Below are positions 1-7,650 of a DNA stretch of 64,000 bases, in pieces. The notes beneath the pieces were generated by a model. That model saw nothing but the letters and a program-made list of their open reading frames with translations, did no database searches and was not told the origin of the DNA. The translations under genes were made by a program, and so were the position numbers. The DNA is taken from assembly GCA_022117465.1 (NCBI GenBank), contig JAHCGZ010000004.1, forward strand, positions 79,355 through 143,354. The letters run 5' to 3'. The DNA comes from Candidatus Nitrosopumilus limneticus. Its GTDB lineage: Archaea > Thermoproteota > Nitrososphaeria > Nitrososphaerales > Nitrosopumilaceae. Positions within the stretch are counted from its first letter, which is position 1, and every line of letters starts with the position of its first letter.

Positions 1-30
1 AAATATCAACCAGTGGAGAGAAAATATTAG
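1..30 (+). CDS. sdhA: Succinate dehydrogenase flavoprotein, last 9 codons (partial)
   Basis: Only the C-terminal tail KYQPVERKY followed by TAG is inside the window. A short tail of the form PVER-K-Y fits the end of SdhA/FrdA flavoproteins, and the next codon after the stop is the ATG of the membrane-anchor gene, so an sdhA-C-D-B order is inferred. The assignment rests on nine residues plus context and would be settled by the preceding sequence. Confidence 0.5.
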   Translation, partial: KYQPVERKY

Positions 31-462
31 ATGACTAAAGATGAAAATCGGGGGGGCATAAAAGGAATGGTTAATCCTAGACGTTATGGAATTGAACGTA
101 TTGCATACTTGTTAATGCGATTTAGTGGATTGGGATTGTTAGGTTACTTTATTGCACATGTTTATGAAACAAGTAATATTTTACGAGGTCGAATGGGATG
201 GGATGAATTTCTTGCATTAACTCAAACCACCGAAGGTCATATTTTTTTAGCACTTGTAATTGGAATGTGTGTTTTTCATACTGGAAATGGAATCAGAATT
301 ATGTTGGGTCATGGTGGTGTTGGTGTAGGAAAACCTGCTAGACCAGATTATCCTTATGATCCAGCTTCTCAAAATTATAGACATAAAATAGGAATCTACT
401 CTTCCATTCTTCTTGCAGCTGTGGCAATGATGTATGGATTAGCAGTAATGTTTGGTGAATGA
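31..462 (+). CDS. sdhC: Succinate dehydrogenase cytochrome b/membrane anchor subunit (SdhC-like)
   Basis: A 143-residue integral membrane protein with three hydrophobic segments (about residues 28-45, 70-92 and 120-140) and His residues in or next to them (for example H43, H69, H83), as expected for haem or quinone binding in the complex II anchor. It lies directly between the presumed sdhA tail and a second small membrane protein followed by sdhB, which is the main reason for the call. The ATG at 31 directly follows the upstream stop. An internal ATG at 67 is an alternative that would remove a basic 12-residue leader containing an unusual run of seven G. Function: anchors complex II and passes electrons from succinate to quinone. 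Confidence 0.8.
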   Translation: MTKDENRGGIKGMVNPRRYGIERIAYLLMRFSGLGLLGYFIAHVYETSNILRGRMGWDEFLALTQTTEGHIFLALVIGMCVFHTGNGIRIMLGHGGVGVGKPARPDYPYDPASQNYRHKIGIYSSILLAAVAMMYGLAVMFGE

Positions 463-463
463 T

Positions 464-808
464 ATGAAAGAAAGTACAATAATGAAAATTCATTATGGAA
501 CTGCTTTAGCATCAGTTGGTTTAGTTGCTGTTCATATTTTGATGCGCCTTACTACAGGATTTGCGGATTCTTTAGAATATGAAAACGTTATAGCCAATTA
601 TAGATCTGTTCCATATGTTATAATGCTTGAATTAATTTTGATACTACTTTCAGTACATGGATTTAATGGATTAAGAGTTATCATGTTAGAATTAAAACAA
701 GGTAGGGTATATGAGAAAGCCGTATCATACGGCTGTGTGGTTGCAATGATTGGTTTGATCGGATATGGTTCAAGAACAATTATTATTACAAATATGGGAA
801 TGGTATAG
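464..808 (+). CDS. sdhD: Succinate dehydrogenase second membrane anchor subunit (SdhD-like)
   Basis: About 114 residues with three predicted membrane helices (roughly residues 8-25, 48-68 and 84-106) and His residues near helix ends. I start it at the ATG at 464, just after the sdhC stop; in-frame TTG (452) and GTG (455) codons would overlap sdhC. It is followed after 3 bp by sdhB. Sequence similarity to characterised SdhD proteins is weak, as is normal for these anchors, so the call depends on size, topology and position. Expected role: with SdhC it holds the FeS and flavoprotein subunits on the membrane and forms the quinone site. Confidence 0.72.
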   Translation: MKESTIMKIHYGTALASVGLVAVHILMRLTTGFADSLEYENVIANYRSVPYVIMLELILILLSVHGFNGLRVIMLELKQGRVYEKAVSYGCVVAMIGLIGYGSRTIIITNMGMV

Positions 809-811
809 AAG

Positions 812-1579
812 ATGGCTCAAGTATCTAGTATTCCAGAGGAACAAGCATCATTACCATTATCTGCATCAAAATCTATTCTTTTAAGAATTTCAAAATTTAA
901 TCCAGAATATGACAAATCAAGTAAATTTATGGAATTTACAATTACTTATAAAAAATGGACTACTGTATTAGAAGCAATACTTGATGTCAAAAAACATTTT
1001 GATCATTCAGTAGCTGTTCGTTATTCTTGTAGACAAGCCTCATGTGGTTCTTGTGGTATGTTGATTAATGGAAAACCTAGATTAGCATGCTTTACTAAAA
1101 TTAGTGAATTAGATTCTGATGTTGTTACTGTTGAACCTATGAATAATTTTCCCATAATTCGTGATTTAACCGTTAGATTTGAAAAATTATTTGAGTCACA
1201 TCAAAAAATTAAACCCTATTTGATTCGTAATGACACTGAACTAGAATCTGATGAAAGAGAATTTTTACAATCTCCTAAAGAATTAGAACAATACATACAA
1301 TTTGCAAATTGTATTAAATGTGGTTTATGTAATTCTGCATGTCCAACTATGGCTACTGATTCCTCGTTTGTAGGACCTCAGGCATTAGCACAGGCATATC
1401 GCTATGTTGCAGATAGTAGAGATAAAGGAAAAGATACTAGACTAAACATAGTTGATGATTCTCACGGTATTTGGAGATGTCATTTTGCTGGTTCATGCAG
1501 TCAGGTATGTCCAAAAGGAGTTGATCCTGCTATGGGAATTCAATTCCTTAGAGGATATTTGTTAGGATTTAGAAGTTAA
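812..1579 (+). CDS. sdhB: Succinate dehydrogenase iron-sulfur subunit
   Basis: A 255-residue protein of normal SdhB length. The N-terminal plant-type ferredoxin domain has C73, C78, C81 and C93 for a [2Fe-2S] cluster. The C-terminal domain has C167-x2-C170-x2-C173-x3-C177 and C223, C229, C233 with the Lys-Gly-Val-Asp-Pro tail typical of SdhB, enough for one [4Fe-4S] and one [3Fe-4S] cluster. It carries electrons from the flavoprotein to quinone in complex II (TCA cycle/respiratory chain; in these autotrophs also interconversion of succinate and fumarate). Last gene of the operon; its stop overlaps the convergent DUF59 gene by 4 bp. Confidence 0.95.
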   Translation: MAQVSSIPEEQASLPLSASKSILLRISKFNPEYDKSSKFMEFTITYKKWTTVLEAILDVKKHFDHSVAVRYSCRQASCGSCGMLINGKPRLACFTKISELDSDVVTVEPMNNFPIIRDLTVRFEKLFESHQKIKPYLIRNDTELESDEREFLQSPKELEQYIQFANCIKCGLCNSACPTMATDSSFVGPQALAQAYRYVADSRDKGKDTRLNIVDDSHGIWRCHFAGSCSQVCPKGVDPAMGIQFLRGYLLGFRS

Positions 1580-1920
1580 TCCGTTTTTTTTGGGAGTTGA
1601 CTTATTTTTTTAGGATTTGGACTTTTGTTAACTTGATTGTTAATTTGTTCTGCCATAAAATGATTTGATACATTTACTTTGACATCATCTACACCATCCA
1701 CTTTTAAAAGATTATCATGTACATCTTGACAAATTTTGAAACCAAATACCGCTGGACAAAAAGGACTAGTTAGATGCAAATCTACCTTGACATTACTATC
1801 ATTAATGTCAACTTCATCAATTAACTCCAATTCCACAATTGATGTATTGATTTCAGGATCTACTATCTTTGATAATTCATCAAAAATTTTGACCCTAAGT
1901 AATTTGATATCTTGACTCAT
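1576..1920 (-). CDS. DUF59/MIP18-family protein (Fe-S assembly type)
   Basis: A 114-residue protein. The N-terminal 85 residues match the MIP18/PaaD/SufT-like DUF59 fold: an Asp-Pro-Glu motif at residues 21-23 in the usual IVDPEIN context and the Thr-Ser-Pro-x-Cys-Pro motif with C55. The last 25 residues are polar and probably disordered. DUF59 proteins take part in Fe-S cluster assembly or transfer. Location next to sdhB, which needs three clusters, is suggestive but the two genes are convergent, so no co-transcription is implied. Divergent from argH with a short shared promoter region. Confidence 0.8.
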   Translation of the reverse strand: MSQDIKLLRVKIFDELSKIVDPEINTSIVELELIDEVDINDSNVKVDLHLTSPFCPAVFGFKICQDVHDNLLKVDGVDDVKVNVSNHFMAEQINNQVNKSPNPKKISQLPKKTD

Positions 1921-1939
1921 GTCGAAAAATCATTTATGC

Positions 1940-1947
1940 TATATATA
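1940..1947 (+). promoter_or_regulatory. TATA box of argH
   Basis: TATATATA at about 25 bp upstream of the ATG at 1969. This is the spacing at which archaeal transcription would start on or next to the start codon, so a leaderless argH mRNA is inferred. No ribosome binding site is present in front of the ATG. Confidence 0.7.
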
Positions 1948-1968
1948 ACCATTTTAGAATTATAGGTG

Positions 1969-3426
1969 ATGTATCGTTCACGACTTGGTAATGATTTAAA
2001 CAATATCACTTTGGATTATATTTCATCAATAGATGATGATTCTGAAATTGCTTTGTATGATATCATAGGAAGTCAGGCTCATACAGTAATGTTACTTGAA
2101 AATAAAATTATAAATAGAAATGATGCAAAAAAAATTCTATCCTCTTTAGAAAGTCTAAAAAATGAAAAATTTAATTCTTCATCTGGAGCAGAAGATATTC
2201 ATGAATTAATTGAATCACTTGTAATTAAAAAATCTGGTATGACAAGTGGTGGAAAAATGCACACCGCAAGATCTCGAAATGATCAAGTTGTTTTAGATAT
2301 GAGAATGAAAATTAGAGATGACATTAATATTATTTGTAATTGTCTTTTAGATACCATTGAATCATTTGTATCTGTTTCAAAAAATCATCAAAAAACAATA
2401 ATGCCCTTTTACACTCATCTTCAACAAGCTCAAGCCGGTTTGTTTTCTCATTATCTTTTAGCTCAAGCCGATACCCTGTCTAGAGACTTTCAACGCTTGT
2501 TTGATACTTTTAAAAGAATTAACTTAAGCCCTCTTGGAGCTGGACCTGTTGGAGGAACAAGTATCTCTATTGATAGACATAGTACTGCAAAAATGTTGGG
2601 CTTTGATGGACTTGTTGAAAATTCTCTTGATGCAACAAGTACACGTGATTTTGTCGCAGAATATGTTGCAATGATTTCAATTTTAATGACAAATCTAAGT
2701 AGAATTTCTGAAGATTTTATAATTTGGTCTACATCTGAATTTTCTTTTATTGAATTATCGGATGAATTTACATCACCATCAAGTGTAATGCCTCAAAAAA
2801 AGAATCCGGATATTTTAGAATTAACTAGAGGTAAAACTGCAGAAATCATTGGCAATCTAACTGCAATTTTAACTACTATCAAAGGATTGGCTTCAGGTTA
2901 CGGCCGTGATTTGCAACAAATTAAATCATCTATTTGGTCAACATCAAAAATATCTATCAGTGCATTATTAATTATAAAATCAATTGTTCTAACTATGAAA
3001 GTAAATGAAAAACAAATGAAAAAAATAACTGAATCCAGTAATCTAATTGCATTGGATATTGCCGAGAAATTAGTAAAAGAAGAAATTCCATTTCGAGTGA
3101 CTCACAAAATTGCAGGAGTTTTAGTTCAATTAGCACATAATTCTAAAAAACCAATTTCCAAACTCACTGCTTTGGAAATCAAAAAATCTGTAGTTGGAAC
3201 TAATGTGGATCCTAAAATTGTCTCAAAAATTATCTCTACTACTAGTATTATTTCATCTCTTGAGGATAGAAAATCATTTGGTTCTTCTGGATATGCTGAA
3301 CAAAAAAGAATGATATCTGATAGAATTCAAAAAATCAATACTTGGAGATCTGATATGTCTCAAAGAGAAAATCAAATCAAATCATCTCTTAATGAACTCC
3401 AGAAAACAGTTAATCAGATTATCTGA
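1969..3426 (+). CDS. argH: Argininosuccinate lyase
   Basis: About 485 residues. It carries the fumarase/aspartase superfamily signature Ser-Ser-x-Met-Pro-Gln-Lys-Lys-Asn-Pro near residue 275, the Ala-Arg-Ser-Arg-Asn-Asp substrate motif near residue 105 and the Thr-His-x-Gln-x-Ala-Gln segment near residue 150, all diagnostic of ArgH. It cleaves argininosuccinate to arginine and fumarate, the last step of arginine synthesis. A GTG at 1966 is in frame, but the ATG at 1969 is preferred; the TATA box position supports a leaderless start. It is a single gene here; argG is not adjacent. Confidence 0.95.
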   Translation: MYRSRLGNDLNNITLDYISSIDDDSEIALYDIIGSQAHTVMLLENKIINRNDAKKILSSLESLKNEKFNSSSGAEDIHELIESLVIKKSGMTSGGKMHTARSRNDQVVLDMRMKIRDDINIICNCLLDTIESFVSVSKNHQKTIMPFYTHLQQAQAGLFSHYLLAQADTLSRDFQRLFDTFKRINLSPLGAGPVGGTSISIDRHSTAKMLGFDGLVENSLDATSTRDFVAEYVAMISILMTNLSRISEDFIIWSTSEFSFIELSDEFTSPSSVMPQKKNPDILELTRGKTAEIIGNLTAILTTIKGLASGYGRDLQQIKSSIWSTSKISISALLIIKSIVLTMKVNEKQMKKITESSNLIALDIAEKLVKEEIPFRVTHKIAGVLVQLAHNSKKPISKLTALEIKKSVVGTNVDPKIVSKIISTTSIISSLEDRKSFGSSGYAEQKRMISDRIQKINTWRSDMSQRENQIKSSLNELQKTVNQII

Positions 3427-3441
3427 CTAATACAAAAGTGG

Positions 3442-3515
3442 CGGGTCTAGAGGGATTCGAACCCTCGACAACCGGATTAAAAGTCCGGTGCGCTACCTGG
3501 CTGCGCCATAGACCC
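3442..3515 (-). tRNA. tRNA-Lys (anticodon TTT), 3' CCA encoded
   Basis: Reading the minus strand, the acceptor stem GGGTCTA (3515-3509) pairs with TAGACCC (3449-3443), with discriminator G at 3442. The anticodon arm is CCGGA-CTTTTAA-TCCGG, giving anticodon TTT, and the T-arm contains the usual GGTTCGAATCC. Bases 3441-3439 supply an encoded CCA. No intron. Confidence 0.95.
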
Positions 3516-3612
3516 ACAAAAAAAATTATTCTCGTGTATAATTTAGTCTTTTACAAATTCATATTTTATGTCAGAAACTTTTAATCTAGGATTTTGATTC
3601 ATAGTACTAGTG

Positions 3613-3687
3613 CCCTTGTAGTATAGTCCGGTCTAGAATTCGACCCTGTCACGGTTGAGACGCGTGTTCAAATCCCGCCGAGGGCGC
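3613..3687 (+). tRNA. tRNA-Asp (anticodon GTC), 3' CCA encoded
   Basis: Acceptor stem GCCCTTG (3613-3619) pairs with CGAGGGC (3680-3686, one T-G wobble), discriminator G at 3687. The anticodon arm CGACC-CTGTCAC-GGTTG gives GTC. The T-loop has GTTCAAATC. CCA is encoded at 3688-3690. It lies about 100 bp from tRNA-Lys on the opposite strand. Confidence 0.95.
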
Positions 3688-3793
3688 CATTATTTCTAAT
3701 TATTTTAGTAGATCATATTTATTTGAATTTTAAATTATTTTTAAGATATTTCTTACACGAATATTAAAATTCAGGGAATTTTAGATAAATTTA

Positions 3794-4510
3794 TTGTCTA
3801 AAGAGGAAAAAGAATATGAAATAGACGCAAAAACTATAGAAGAAACTAAATCTGAAGAACCATCAACTGAAGAAATTAAAAAAGTTGATCAAGTAAAAAT
3901 TGAAGCAGAATCAAAATCTGCTCAAGAAGCAGCAGCTAAAGTAGAGATGAATCTAAAAGCAGTTGCTGAGGCAGAAGCTGCGCTAAAACTTGCCCTTGAA
4001 AAAGCAAATGCAGCAAGAGCAGAATTAGAGAAAGCAGCAGAACAGGAATACAAAATAATTGCTGCTGAAGTTAAAGCAGATACTGCAAAAAAAGCAGATT
4101 TTACATTCAACCGAGGGGGTGAAGAAATTTTTAGAAGAGATATGAGTGAGCCTGAATTTTGGTTAGATAAGAAAGATAGATTCCCAAGACCTATACTTTC
4201 AGCAGAAGAACAAGAATTTATTACAAGAAAAGCTGAGACGCCTCAGGATCAAACTCCACAATATAATCCACAACATGTTCTTAGTCCAGAATATGGGGGT
4301 GTTTCAAATTATGAACGTGGTGTAGATTCTTTCTTAGATGAATTAAAAGATAAACTTGCTAAATTAAAAAAAGATCCTGAATCAACTAAAAAGCAAATAC
4401 ATGCAATAGAAAATGAAATTACTTATTTGGAATCGATACATGAAAATTATTATATTGGAATGAATGTTTTTCGAACTGCAAAAGGCGGAAGGAATAAAAT
4501 TAATGCATAG
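3794..4510 (+). CDS. Ala/Glu/Lys-rich coiled-coil protein, unknown function
   Basis: A 238-residue acidic protein beginning with TTG. Residues about 10-105 are strongly heptad-like and rich in Ala, Glu and Lys (long predicted coiled coil). The middle (about 110-175) is Pro-rich and charged with several Phe-Pro and Asp-Arg elements, and residues 180-225 form a second short coiled coil. There is no signal peptide or membrane segment. It ends 15 bp before the glutamyl-tRNA-reductase-like gene and is probably co-transcribed with it. I do not recognise a family; the conserved-looking central region argues it is real and not a composition artefact. Confidence 0.75.
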   Translation: MSKEEKEYEIDAKTIEETKSEEPSTEEIKKVDQVKIEAESKSAQEAAAKVEMNLKAVAEAEAALKLALEKANAARAELEKAAEQEYKIIAAEVKADTAKKADFTFNRGGEEIFRRDMSEPEFWLDKKDRFPRPILSAEEQEFITRKAETPQDQTPQYNPQHVLSPEYGGVSNYERGVDSFLDELKDKLAKLKKDPESTKKQIHAIENEITYLESIHENYYIGMNVFRTAKGGRNKINA

Positions 4511-4525
4511 GTTTGGTATGATTAA

Positions 4526-5602
4526 ATGAATCATGTAATTTTTGATGTAATGAATGCTAGAGTAACTTACAAAAACGTTCCAATTCATGAATTATCTAAA
4601 TTTGCTTTCAAAAATGTTGAAGAAGCAGCCAAGACATTTAAAAAAATTCCTGGTGTTGATGAATGTATAATTATTCAAACTGCAAGTAGAGTTGAAATTT
4701 TTACTGTTAGTAATACTGAAACTATTGATTCTCCTGATGCAAGAAGAATTGAAGGTAAAACTCTCATTTTAAATCAAGTTAAAAATACTTGGATTTCTTT
4801 AACTGGATTAAAACAAATTGATATTGATCACTTTGATCAAACGATTGAAGTTTACAAAAGTGATGATGTTTATCTTAATCTTTTAAGATTAGGGTCTGGC
4901 ATTGATTCATTTGTTATTGGTAAACCTGAAGTATTTGATGAAATTGTTCAATCATTATCTCATGCAAAATCCGTAGGTACATCAGGTACAGTTCTCAATA
5001 AATTATTTGAAAACGTAATTCGATTATCTACTATAATGAGAGATACTACTGGAATTGCAAAAAATATTGTATCTCTTGGTGATACTGCAGTAAAATTAGT
5101 TGAAGAAAAAGCAGGTTTGGATCCAAAGAAAAAAGTATTGTTAATTGGTACTGGTAATCCTGCTGCTTTAGTTGCCAAATCTCTAAACAAAAAAGGAATC
5201 TTTTATGATGTAGCAAGTAGAAGTATTGAGCGTGCAACAGGATTCACTGTTATTGTAGGTGGAACTCCTGTATCTTTTGATGATGTATTGTCGACATTTG
5301 ATAAATATGATATAATTTTTGTCGCAACAACATCTGATTATTTTTTAATTACATTTGATAGAATTAGAATCGTAATGGAAGAAAAGAAAAAAGGTACATT
5401 GATTTTAGATTTATCTGATCCTAGAACTGTAGATGAGAGTATAACTGCTCTTCCTGGAATCAAATTACTATTTAGAGATCAAATTACTGAAATTTATGAA
5501 GAAAGTGTAAAAGATAGATCTACTATTGTTCCTGCAATAGAAAAAATTATTGAAAAAGAATTACCTATATTATCTGCTAGAATGAGAAGATTAGATGCTT
5601 AG
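4526..5602 (+). CDS. Divergent glutamyl-tRNA reductase-like protein (catalytic Cys absent)
   Basis: A 358-residue protein with GluTR architecture: an N-terminal catalytic-like domain (residues 1-140), a Rossmann NADPH-binding domain (about 165-290, with Leu-Ile-Gly-Thr-Gly-Asn-Pro where HemA has a GAGEM-type loop) and a C-terminal helical dimerisation segment. The catalytic motif (S/T)-T-C-N-R reads Q-T-A-S-R at residues 51-55, so the nucleophilic Cys is Ala53, and the conserved Asn-His-Lys-Thr near the N-terminus reads Thr-Tyr-Lys-Asn. Known family members reduce Glu-tRNA to glutamate-1-semialdehyde through a Cys thioester; this protein probably cannot do so in that way. Canonical hem genes are not adjacent. 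It may be a HemA paralogue with another role. Confidence 0.7.
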   Translation: MNHVIFDVMNARVTYKNVPIHELSKFAFKNVEEAAKTFKKIPGVDECIIIQTASRVEIFTVSNTETIDSPDARRIEGKTLILNQVKNTWISLTGLKQIDIDHFDQTIEVYKSDDVYLNLLRLGSGIDSFVIGKPEVFDEIVQSLSHAKSVGTSGTVLNKLFENVIRLSTIMRDTTGIAKNIVSLGDTAVKLVEEKAGLDPKKKVLLIGTGNPAALVAKSLNKKGIFYDVASRSIERATGFTVIVGGTPVSFDDVLSTFDKYDIIFVATTSDYFLITFDRIRIVMEEKKKGTLILDLSDPRTVDESITALPGIKLLFRDQITEIYEESVKDRSTIVPAIEKIIEKELPILSARMRRLDA

Positions 5603-5606
5603 TATT

Positions 5607-5771
5607 TTATTTTTGTTTTCTTATTAGAAACTGAATTAACGCTTCTTTTGAATAATCAATTCCGTGAACTTCTTCAGTATGAATTCTAAAATCTTGTATC
5701 ACTTTTTCTTGTTCCCCCTCTGCTTTAAAATTACACTCAAAACCATAATCATTGCACTTTAGTATCGGCAT
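5607..5771 (-). CDS. DUF1059-family small protein
   Basis: A 54-residue open frame from an ATG at 5771 to TAA at 5607. It has the DUF1059 pattern: Lys-Cys-Asn-Asp-Tyr-Gly at residues 5-10, Glu-Cys-Asn-Phe at 12-15 and a His-x4-His pair near residues 31-36 followed by Gly, all in the family's order and spacing. These are small predicted metal-binding proteins of unknown function. It lies convergent to the HemA-like gene and about 75 bp after the start region of the reductase gene block, with a weak AT-rich promoter upstream. Too short for usual length cut-offs. Confidence 0.75.
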   Translation of the reverse strand: MPILKCNDYGFECNFKAEGEQEKVIQDFRIHTEEVHGIDYSKEALIQFLIRKQK

Positions 5772-5847
5772 ATTTTTGTGAAAATTATATCCGTATAAAA
5801 ATTAAGATATTTTTAATTTTATGATACTATTATAAAAAAAATAAATT

Positions 5848-6690
5848 TTATCCGTAAGATTCGTATTTAATTCCAAAACTACCGTCAGATTTCTTTTCAT
5901 GTTCTGTGACAAAACCTTGCGGACCTAAATGATCAATTACGCCGTCAATTGTACCTTGATAGCCACAAATGTAGATAATTGTATTTTCTGGAGTCAATTT
6001 CTCGCCAACCATCTCTTCAATTGGTGATAAGCCTGTTTTTTTATCTGGTTTAAAAAATGATTCAACTCTACCTACATGACCGTTCCAAGATCTGTTAAAG
6101 AATTCTTTTGGTCTACTTATTGCTGCCCTATATCTAAAATTCCATTTATCTTTTCCTTTTTTCTCACTTTCTAATTCCATATCTGTTAAGAGACGTTTGT
6201 AGCTTAATTCATCAATATAACTTGCACCATGCAAAATTATAATTTCTCTGGTATCATTAGTATCGTGGAAATGTTTTGCAAATGCAATAAATGGCGCTAA
6301 ACCAGTTCCTCCACCTACACAAATTACTCTTCTATTATCTTTTTGACCGTTATGTAATTTATCGCTAATCAGTAATGCTGCTCCTGTTGGATCCCCCAGC
6401 ATAACCTCATCACCAACACTTAGATAAAATAATTCAGTTGTTACTCGTCCAGGAAGTGGTTTTCTAACCCATCGAATTACAAATTCAAAATAATCTCTAT
6501 TTTCAGCATGTGATGCAATTGAATATGCTCTTCTAACTATTTTTTTTTCTGCTGGAATTGGAAGACCAATTGTTAAAAATTGCCCAGTTCTGTATTCTGG
6601 CATTCCATTTTCTGGAACCAATCGTATAATAACAAGATCCTCTTTTATTAATTCTCTGTAGACAACCTTTGCCTTCATTTCAGTAACCAT
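5848..6690 (-). CDS. fpr: FAD-dependent ferredoxin/flavodoxin--NADP reductase (FNR family)
   Basis: A 280-residue cytosolic protein of bacterial Fpr length. The FAD-binding barrel has Arg-Arg-Ala-Tyr-Ser-Ile-Ala near residue 54, the canonical RxYS(I/L) flavin motif. The NAD(P) domain has Val-Gly-Gly-Gly-Thr-Gly-Leu-Ala-Pro near residue 125, and a Cys-Gly-Tyr near residue 245 corresponds to the CG motif near the nicotinamide. It likely moves electrons between NADPH and ferredoxin. An in-frame ATG four codons in (MKAKVV) is an alternative start. It is a single gene. Because complex I here lacks NADH-input subunits, an enzyme of this type matters for NADPH/ferredoxin balance (inference). Confidence 0.88.
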   Translation of the reverse strand: MVTEMKAKVVYRELIKEDLVIIRLVPENGMPEYRTGQFLTIGLPIPAEKKIVRRAYSIASHAENRDYFEFVIRWVRKPLPGRVTTELFYLSVGDEVMLGDPTGAALLISDKLHNGQKDNRRVICVGGGTGLAPFIAFAKHFHDTNDTREIIILHGASYIDELSYKRLLTDMELESEKKGKDKWNFRYRAAISRPKEFFNRSWNGHVGRVESFFKPDKKTGLSPIEEMVGEKLTPENTIIYICGYQGTIDGVIDHLGPQGFVTEHEKKSDGSFGIKYESYG

Positions 6691-6769
6691 ACAACGATGT
6701 TTCCCGTTACTTTGGTTAAATATATTTCTCTTATAAAATAATCCTAATATTGATTTAATTACTAAAATT

Positions 6770-7567
6770 CTAATTAATTTGAGACATTATTTCATCAAGA
6801 ATTTTTTGATTTGCTGCAGCAATGAATGAAACTCTTGTTTCATAACTTAAATCTGCATCTAGTTGATTCAAATTTGCATCTAATAGTAAGCCTCCTGCCT
6901 CTTTCACAATGATACATCCTGCGGCAATATCTTGAATTCTAATTTTATCTCTAAAGTCAATAAAAACATCCATTAAACCTCTTGCAAACAACGCCATTTC
7001 TAATGCATTAGCTCCAAAATGTCTTGTATGATTATGATTTTGAAATATTCGAGTCATTCTTTGCATTAATTCATTAGATGCACCAGATGTGTTTATCCCA
7101 ATGATTTTGTAGATTGGTTCTTTTTGTTGAACTTTAATTTGTTTTTTATTTAAAAATGCACCTTTGTTTTTTGAAGCCCAGTACATATCTCCATTTGTTA
7201 AATCTGTTATTACACCATCTGTAATTGAACTAAGTTTATTTTCTGTTGCAAATGCCAATGAACTACAAAAAAATGGTACTCCACGTACTGCATTAGCAGA
7301 ACCATCAATTGCATCCATTATGATGTATCCTTTCGGGTTATCTGATAATTCAACTCTACCACATTCTTCACCTAACACAACACATTGAAAATTAATTTCT
7401 TTTAGATAATCTAAAACAGTTTTTTCAGCAATTATGTCGATATTTCTTGAGATATCTCCTCCTGCACCTCTTCCAAAATCTCCTGCAGCATCATCTGTTC
7501 CTGCAAGATCTTTTACATTTTTATAAATTTGATTTGAAGCTTCACGAAGAATTTCTATAATTTCCAT
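6770..7567 (-). CDS. suhB: Inositol monophosphatase-family phosphatase (IMPase/FBPase type)
   Basis: A 265-residue protein of normal family length. The metal-binding motifs are present: Gly-Glu-Glu near residue 67, Asp-Ala-Ile-Asp-Gly-Ser at about 85-90 (the DPIDGT motif) and the late Gln-Asp-Ile-Ala-Ala-Gly near residue 210. Archaeal members hydrolyse inositol-1-phosphate and often fructose-1,6-bisphosphate, so a role in gluconeogenesis or inositol metabolism is possible; the sequence alone does not decide. The Gly-Asp-Ile-Ser-Arg-Asn-Ile-Asp segment near residue 40 is the usual substrate-binding lysine/acid region. Single gene, divergent from the next hypothetical gene. Confidence 0.85.
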   Translation of the reverse strand: MEIIEILREASNQIYKNVKDLAGTDDAAGDFGRGAGGDISRNIDIIAEKTVLDYLKEINFQCVVLGEECGRVELSDNPKGYIIMDAIDGSANAVRGVPFFCSSLAFATENKLSSITDGVITDLTNGDMYWASKNKGAFLNKKQIKVQQKEPIYKIIGINTSGASNELMQRMTRIFQNHNHTRHFGANALEMALFARGLMDVFIDFRDKIRIQDIAAGCIIVKEAGGLLLDANLNQLDADLSYETRVSFIAAANQKILDEIMSQIN

Positions 7568-7621
7568 AAAAAAATAATTTTTCTTTCGTAATTTAAGTGA
7601 AGAAACTTTTTATTTTGAAAG

Positions 7622-7629
7622 CATAAATA
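7622..7629 (+). promoter_or_regulatory. TATA box for the 7651-9938 gene block
   Basis: CATAAATA about 25 bp upstream of the ATG at 7651 gives the spacing of a leaderless archaeal promoter and supports that ATG over the in-frame GTG at 7645. Confidence 0.6.
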
Positions 7630-7650
7630 ACAACAAATTGGATTGTGTTC

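Noticed and set aside
3922-4110. Ala/Ser-rich frame antisense to the coiled-coil gene
   Set aside because: It is the reverse reading of an Ala-Glu-Lys repeat region; no promoter and no family features.
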